DNA of 64,000 nucleotides from Candidatus Accumulibacter contiguus (GTDB taxonomy: Bacteria; Pseudomonadota; Gammaproteobacteria; Burkholderiales; Rhodocyclaceae). Numbering within the stretch: position 1 is the first letter of the stretch; every line of letters begins with the position of its first letter. The position numbers and the translations under genes are program-made. Under the pieces are notes generated by a model. That model worked only from the letters and a program-made list of their open reading frames with translations, did no database searches and was not told where the DNA came from. Where the stretch lies: positions 1 through 64,000 of the forward strand of contig NZ_SPMX01000033.1 of NCBI RefSeq assembly GCF_012940005.1, written 5' to 3'. Positions 59,940 to 64,000 of this stretch are shown piece by piece.

Positions 59940-61151
59940 TCACTTCAGCAGCGAATCGTAGAGTTGCTTCGTTTGCTGCGCGATGCTCGACCAGCTGAAG
60001 ACATCGCGTGCACGCTGCTGGCCTGCTGCGGCCATTGATTCGGCGAGTTCCGGGTTGTCGAGAATCTTGTTGATCGCAGCCGCCAGATCGCGTGAAAAGA
60101 CATCCGGATCCACTGGCTCGAAGGGAGCCACGTGCAGTTGCTCCAGCGGCACCAGATAGCCGGTGACGCCATCGATGACGACCTCCTTGATACCACCGAC
60201 GGCACTCGCCACGACTGCGGTGCGGCAGGCCATGGCTTCGAGGTTGATGATCCCGAAAGGCTCGTAGATCGACGGGCAGCAGAACACCGTGGCATGCGAA
60301 TAGAGCTGGATCGCCTCGTCCTTGCTCACCATCTCCTGTATCCAGATCAGGTTCTTGAAACCCTCCTGGCGGACACGCTTGACCGCGGCCTTCATCTCGG
60401 CCAGGATTTCGGGGGTATCGGGTGCGCCGGCGCAGAGGACGACCTGCGCGTCGGGGTTGATGTAATGGATGGCATTGACCAGGTGGACGATGCCTTTCTG
60501 ACGCGTGATCCGGCCGACGAAGAGGACAATCGGCTTGTCGGGGTCGACCCCGTACTTTTCGAGGGCAGCGGTTTCGTCGGTCGGATGGTACTGGTCGACG
60601 TTGATGCCGTTGTAGATCACCGTGATCTTCGCCGGGTCGATGTCGAAATGCTCGAGGATGTCGGCCTTGGTTCCCTCCGATACGGCGATCACTGCGTCTG
60701 CCATGCTCAGCGAGGTCCGTTCGATCCAGGACGACATGTCATAGCCACAGCCGAGCTGCTCGCGTTTCCACGGGCGCAGCGGTTCCAGCGAATGCACCGT
60801 ATGCACCAGCGGAATGCCATAGAGGGTTTTTGCCAGGATACCGCCAAAGTGCGCGTACCAGGTGTGTACATGCACCAGATCAGCGTCGACCTGGTCGCTC
60901 AGCGTTTCGAGGTTGGTTTCGAAGGTATCCAGCGCACCGCTGAGCTTCTTGTCGACATGCGCGAAACTTCCCTTGCCGAAAGGGTAGCCCTTGATTCGCA
61001 CGCCATCACTGCTGACCGTGTCCTGGTCGCCAAAGGAGCGGACTTCGACATGCATCAGTCTGGCGAGTTCGCCAGACAGATACTCGACGTGAACACCGGC
61101 TCCGCCGTAGACGTGGGGAGGATATTCGCGCGTCAATAGGAGTACTTTCAT
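59940..61151 (-). CDS. glgM: GT4 glycogen synthase / maltose-1-phosphate synthase (GlgM-type)
   Basis: 403 residues from ATG at 61151. GT-B, family GT4: KVLLLTREYPPHVYGGAGVH, HVHTWYAHFGGILAKTLYGI, HSLEPLRPWKREQLGCGYDM, IVLFVGRITRQKGIVHLVNA and the Glu motif CPSIYEPFGIINLEAMACRT. This is the actinobacterial 'GlgA' type that in mycobacteria forms maltose-1-phosphate from ADP-glucose and glucose-1-phosphate. About 130 bases separate it from glgE downstream. The gene pair points to the GlgM-GlgE route; plain glycogen synthase activity is the alternative. Confidence 0.85.
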   Translation of the reverse strand: MKVLLLTREYPPHVYGGAGVHVEYLSGELARLMHVEVRSFGDQDTVSSDGVRIKGYPFGKGSFAHVDKKLSGALDTFETNLETLSDQVDADLVHVHTWYAHFGGILAKTLYGIPLVHTVHSLEPLRPWKREQLGCGYDMSSWIERTSLSMADAVIAVSEGTKADILEHFDIDPAKITVIYNGINVDQYHPTDETAALEKYGVDPDKPIVLFVGRITRQKGIVHLVNAIHYINPDAQVVLCAGAPDTPEILAEMKAAVKRVRQEGFKNLIWIQEMVSKDEAIQLYSHATVFCCPSIYEPFGIINLEAMACRTAVVASAVGGIKEVVIDGVTGYLVPLEQLHVAPFEPVDPDVFSRDLAAAINKILDNPELAESMAAAGQQRARDVFSWSSIAQQTKQLYDSLLK

Positions 61152-61383
61152 TGCGGCACTTTCTATGCTGTGGTTGTGAGGTGGACGTGCTCTCGGCGCG
61201 TCTTCTGAAGGCCTTGTCATTGTAGCGGGAAAGGCGTTGGCCGACCACGTCGGCAGCGTTATTGGGCGTCGAATCCTGCTACGTCAGGGGGAAGATCCGG
61301 AACACTTCCCTGCGGATGGGGGGGCAGCGCGCGAGCCGGAGCCGGATGGCGACGGCGGCGAGCAGGACGGGTAGAATAGACGC

Positions 61384-62061
61384 ATGAATCTGCTGGCCAT
61401 CGAAACCTCGACTGATCTCGGCTCCATTGCCCTCTGGTGTGATGGCGTCGTGTTGCGGCGTTTCTGCCCGGTCGGCATTGCGCATTCGGAAACGCTGCTG
61501 CCGCTGATCTGCGCAACGCTCTGCGAAGCCGAGCTTGGCTTTGCCGACCTGCACGGAGTCGCTTTTGCTGCCGGTCCCGGCTCTTTTACCGGTCTGCGGG
61601 TCGCTTGCGGCGTCGCCCAGGGTCTGGCTTTCGCCCATCAGCTACCGGTCATTCCAGTCGGCACCCTCGATGCCATGGCGCTGGCCAGTGGCGGGGAACA
61701 GGTACTGGTGGTGCTCGACGCGCGCATGGGTGAGGTCTATTACGGCCGGTTTTCAAGGGCCTTACCACTCGGCGAGGTGGTGGTCTGCCAGCCATCGGCC
61801 TTGCCGCTTCCCGACTCGGCTGGTTGGCTGGCTTGCGGTAATGGCCTCGCCGCCTATCCCTTGCTGCGTGCGCGGCTGGCCGGCTGCGTACACCGATGGC
61901 AACCCGAACTGATGCCTGCTGCCGATGCCGTTGCCTGTCTCGCCGCGCCACGCCTGGCGCGCGCTGAGGGTATCGATGCGGCTGCAGCAGCGCCGCTGTA
62001 CATTCGCAACAAGGTCGCGCTGACGGTTGCCGAGCGCCTGGCCACGGGAGGGAAAGCGTGA
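61384..62061 (+). CDS. tsaB: tRNA threonylcarbamoyladenosine biosynthesis protein TsaB
   Basis: 225 residues. The ASKHA-fold start NLLAIETSTDLGSIALW, HSETLLPLICATLCEA, and the dimer-interface region FAAGPGSFTGLRVACGVAQG are diagnostic, with VVLDARMGEVYYGRF following. TsaB supports TsaD in making t6A at position 37 of ANN-decoding tRNAs. The stop overlaps rimI as GTGA, and udg follows, a common betaproteobacterial arrangement. Confidence 0.93.
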   Translation: MNLLAIETSTDLGSIALWCDGVVLRRFCPVGIAHSETLLPLICATLCEAELGFADLHGVAFAAGPGSFTGLRVACGVAQGLAFAHQLPVIPVGTLDAMALASGGEQVLVVLDARMGEVYYGRFSRALPLGEVVVCQPSALPLPDSAGWLACGNGLAAYPLLRARLAGCVHRWQPELMPAADAVACLAAPRLARAEGIDAAAAAPLYIRNKVALTVAERLATGGKA

Positions 62062-62534
62062 GCGCCGTGCTCGCACCGCGGCTGTCGATGCTGCCGATGC
62101 ACCCTGCCGACCTCGACGAGATCGTCGAGATTGAAAATCGCGTCTACCCGTTTCCCTGGACGCGGACCAATTTCATCGATTCGATCGCTTGCGGCTACAG
62201 TGTCTGGGGGTGTCGTTTCGCCGACGAACTGGTGGGCTACTATGTGCTGATGATGGCCGTGGACGAGGCACACCTGCTCAACATCAGTGTCGCCGGGAAG
62301 CGCCAGGGAATGGGTTTTGGTGCCCGCCTGTTGCGCCACGCCATGCGCCTGGCGCAGCTGGCGGGGGCAACCAGCATCCTGCTCGAGGTGCGTCCGTCGA
62401 ACGTGCCGGCACTGACGATCTATCGGCATTTCGGCTTTCAACAGATCGGCGTGCGACGCGGCTACTACCCGGCAGAAAAGGGATCCGAGGATGCGCTGGT
62501 GATGCGGCTGGCGCTGGCAGAGGTGGCCCAATGA
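62058..62534 (+). CDS. rimI: Ribosomal protein bS18/uS18-alanine N-acetyltransferase
   Basis: 158 residues, GTG start in the tsaB stop. GNAT motifs: EIVEIENRVYPFPWTRTNFI, LLNISVAGKRQGMGFGARLL (acetyl-CoA loop RQGMGFG) and LEVRPSNVPALTIYRHFGF. It acetylates the N-terminal alanine of ribosomal protein S18. The stop overlaps the start of udg (ATGA). Confidence 0.92.
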   Translation: MSAVLAPRLSMLPMHPADLDEIVEIENRVYPFPWTRTNFIDSIACGYSVWGCRFADELVGYYVLMMAVDEAHLLNISVAGKRQGMGFGARLLRHAMRLAQLAGATSILLEVRPSNVPALTIYRHFGFQQIGVRRGYYPAEKGSEDALVMRLALAEVAQ

Positions 62535-63389
62535 TCGCCAGGAAGCCGGCCGGTGGGCCATTGACACGTGCCCAACTGCTGCGCGAGATCGGCCTGTCGC
62601 CGCAGTGGCAGTTGCGCGAGCAGCGCGCGGTGACGCTGCCGACGCCGGGTGTGCCGGCAATCACTCCAGCCGAACGGCGTCCTGAAGCGCCAAACGCGAT
62701 CGCTACGCCCGCCGCAGTCACCGATCTGGCGCCGACCGCTGCCCCTGCCTCAGCGCGGCCGCAGGACATCGCCGGCATGTCCTGGGAGCAATTACAGCAC
62801 AGCGTTGCCGCCTGCCGGGCCTGCGCGCTTTGCCAGCAGAGGCGGCAGGCAGTGCTCGGCGTTGGCGATGTCGCCGCCGACTGGCTGTTCATCGGCGAGG
62901 GACCGGGGGCGGAAGAAGACGCGCGTGGCGAGCCTTTCGTCGGCCCTGCTGGAAAACTGCTCGATGCGATGCTCGCGGCGATCGACCTGCAGCGTGGCGA
63001 GGATGTCTACATCGCCAATGCCGTGAAGTGTCGTCCGCCCAACAATCGAACCCCGGAGGCCGCCGAGATCGCGACCTGCGCACCCTATCTGCGGCGACAG
63101 ATTGCGCTGATCCAGCCGCGACTGATTGTTCTGCTGGGCCGCGCAGCGGCGCATGCGCTGCTCGGTGAACTCGGTTCGCTGGCCAGCCTGCGCGGCAAGA
63201 CCTTCGCGTATCCTGCGCCGCAGGGCGGCGGGAGCACCATCCCGGTGGTGGTGACCTACCATCCGGCTTACCTGTTGCGCACCCTGCCGGACAAGGCCAA
63301 GGCCTGGGAGGAGTCTGTGCCGCGCGCGCGCGCTGATGCGTGCAGCGAAGACCGCTGCAGCGCAAACCGCCGGTTCCTCGCCTGCCTAG
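62531..63389 (+). CDS. Uracil-DNA glycosylase, family 4
   Basis: About 285 residues from ATG at 62531, which overlaps the rimI stop. After a low-complexity N-terminal 80 residues come the family 4 features: CRACALCQQRR (cluster cysteines), the active-site ADWLFIGEGPGAEEDARGEP then FVGPAGKLLDAML, VYIANAVKCRPPNNRTPE with two more cysteine ligands nearby, VVVTYHPAYLLR. It removes uracil from DNA. The end is odd: the literal frame has no stop and runs on into lemA. Removing one base near 63308-63315 gives KAWEELCRARALMRAAKTAA and a TAG at 63387-63389, as expected. Confidence 0.85.
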
Positions 63390-63478
63390 CCCGCTGGTGC
63401 GGCTTGCGCCCTCTTGAGAAATCAGCGAAAGTCGCCAACTGGGCTGTACCCTGTTCATCCCTCATCAAGGAAAATGTC

Positions 63479-64000
63479 ATGCGACTGCGAATTCCGACCC
63501 TCCTGACCCTCCTGGTACTGCTTGCCGGGCTGCTCTCCGGCTGCGGCTACAATACCTTTCAGACCGGCGACGAAGCGATCAAGTCGGCCTGGTCCGAAGT
63601 GCTCAACCAGTATCAGCGGCGAGCCGACCTGGTACCGAACCTAGTGGCCACCGTGCAGGGCTATGCCAGTCACGAAAAGGATGTGCTGACCCAGGTCACG
63701 CAGGCACGCGCGCGGGTGGGTGCGATCCAGGCAACGCCGGAACTGGTCAATAATCCCGAGGCCTTTGCCAAGTTCCAGCAGGCGCAGGCCGGTCTCACCA
63801 GTGCCCTGTCACGTCTGCTGGTGGTTTCCGAAAACTATCCGCAGTTGAAGGCCGATGCCGCTTTCCGCGACTTGCAGGCACAACTCGAAGGCACCGAGAA
63901 CCGGATCACCGTGGCCCGTAACCGTTACATCAAGGCCGTCGAGGGCTACAACGTTTCGGTGCGTACCTTTCCGAACAATCTCACGGCGATGCTCTTCGGC
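63479..64000 (+). CDS. lemA: LemA family lipoprotein (partial at window end)
   Basis: 174 residues visible; the gene continues past the window. ATG at 63479 follows AAGGAAAA. The N-terminus has a lipoprotein signal (TLLVLLAGLLSGCGYN). The LemA fold is clear: SAWSEVLNQYQRRADLVPNL, VTQARARVGAIQATPELVNN, LSRLLVVSENYPQLKADAAF, LEGTENRITVARNRYIKAVE and the motif YNVSVRTFPNN. Function is poorly known; it is often followed by TPM-domain genes. Confidence 0.9.
   Translation, partial: MRLRIPTLLTLLVLLAGLLSGCGYNTFQTGDEAIKSAWSEVLNQYQRRADLVPNLVATVQGYASHEKDVLTQVTQARARVGAIQATPELVNNPEAFAKFQQAQAGLTSALSRLLVVSENYPQLKADAAFRDLQAQLEGTENRITVARNRYIKAVEGYNVSVRTFPNNLTAMLFG

Overview
The window looks like a chromosome segment of a high-GC betaproteobacterium of the Rhodocyclales. 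'Candidatus Accumulibacter' or a close relative is the best guess. This is inferred from gene content, not from a search: PEP-CTERM proteins, a GTP-type PEP carboxykinase, a Thauera-like 2-oxoglutarate:ferredoxin oxidoreductase with a FAD/NAD(P)H subunit, and several glycogen genes.

Layout. 0-0.5 kb: broken 3' end of an IS110-family transposase abutting a GC-rich palindromic repeat. 0.7-13.5 kb: surface-glycan island. A plus-strand block (GT41/SPINDLY-type glycosyltransferase, methyltransferase, two unrecognised frameshifted genes) converges on a minus-strand operon, pseB-pseC-pseF-pseG-pseI-pseH-wbqC-methyltransferase-deacetylase, for CMP-pseudaminic acid and probably a modified form of it. 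13.5-15.6 kb: debris (truncated DUF29 gene, 5'-truncated PEP-CTERM gene, ISAzo13-type transposase tail) around a MarR regulator. 15.8-19.1 kb: pckG, beta-carbonic anhydrase, histidine phosphatase. 19.1-22.2 kb: a minus-strand RiPP cluster with a radical SAM/SPASM maturase, a SPASM-like partner lacking the radical SAM motif, a precursor with six Trp-X-Asn motifs, and a secreted NTF2-like protein. It is best read as a three-residue-cyclophane (triceptide, GrrA/GrrM-like) system. 22.5-30.3 kb: lipoprotein, a coupled SAP-domain/SNF2 helicase pair, macrodomain protein, rhodanese. 30.6-36.4 kb: korC-korA-korB, psd, small membrane protein. 37-41 kb: PEP-CTERM gene with a strong sigma-54-type promoter, then a decayed oxidative pentose-phosphate operon (zwf with a large deletion, pgl intact, gnd without its N-terminus). 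41-49 kb: bfd, dps, RND pump and adaptor, YbbP-like permease. 49-55 kb: histidine phosphatase-Nudix fusion, RRM protein, rhlE, serC with a terminator-like leader, serA, small membrane protein. 55-61 kb: glgP converging on glgE and glgM. 61.4-64 kb: tsaB-rimI-udg and partial lemA.

A recurring technical pattern affects interpretation. At least fourteen breaks of obvious genes are each repaired by removing one base from a mononucleotide run of 5-9 nt (A/T mostly, two G/C). All are +1 and none is -1. This looks like systematic homopolymer over-calling, so most frameshifted genes are probably intact in the organism. I give them as single genes spanning the repaired frame. The zwf and gnd losses, the DUF29 truncation and the transposase remnants are not explained this way.
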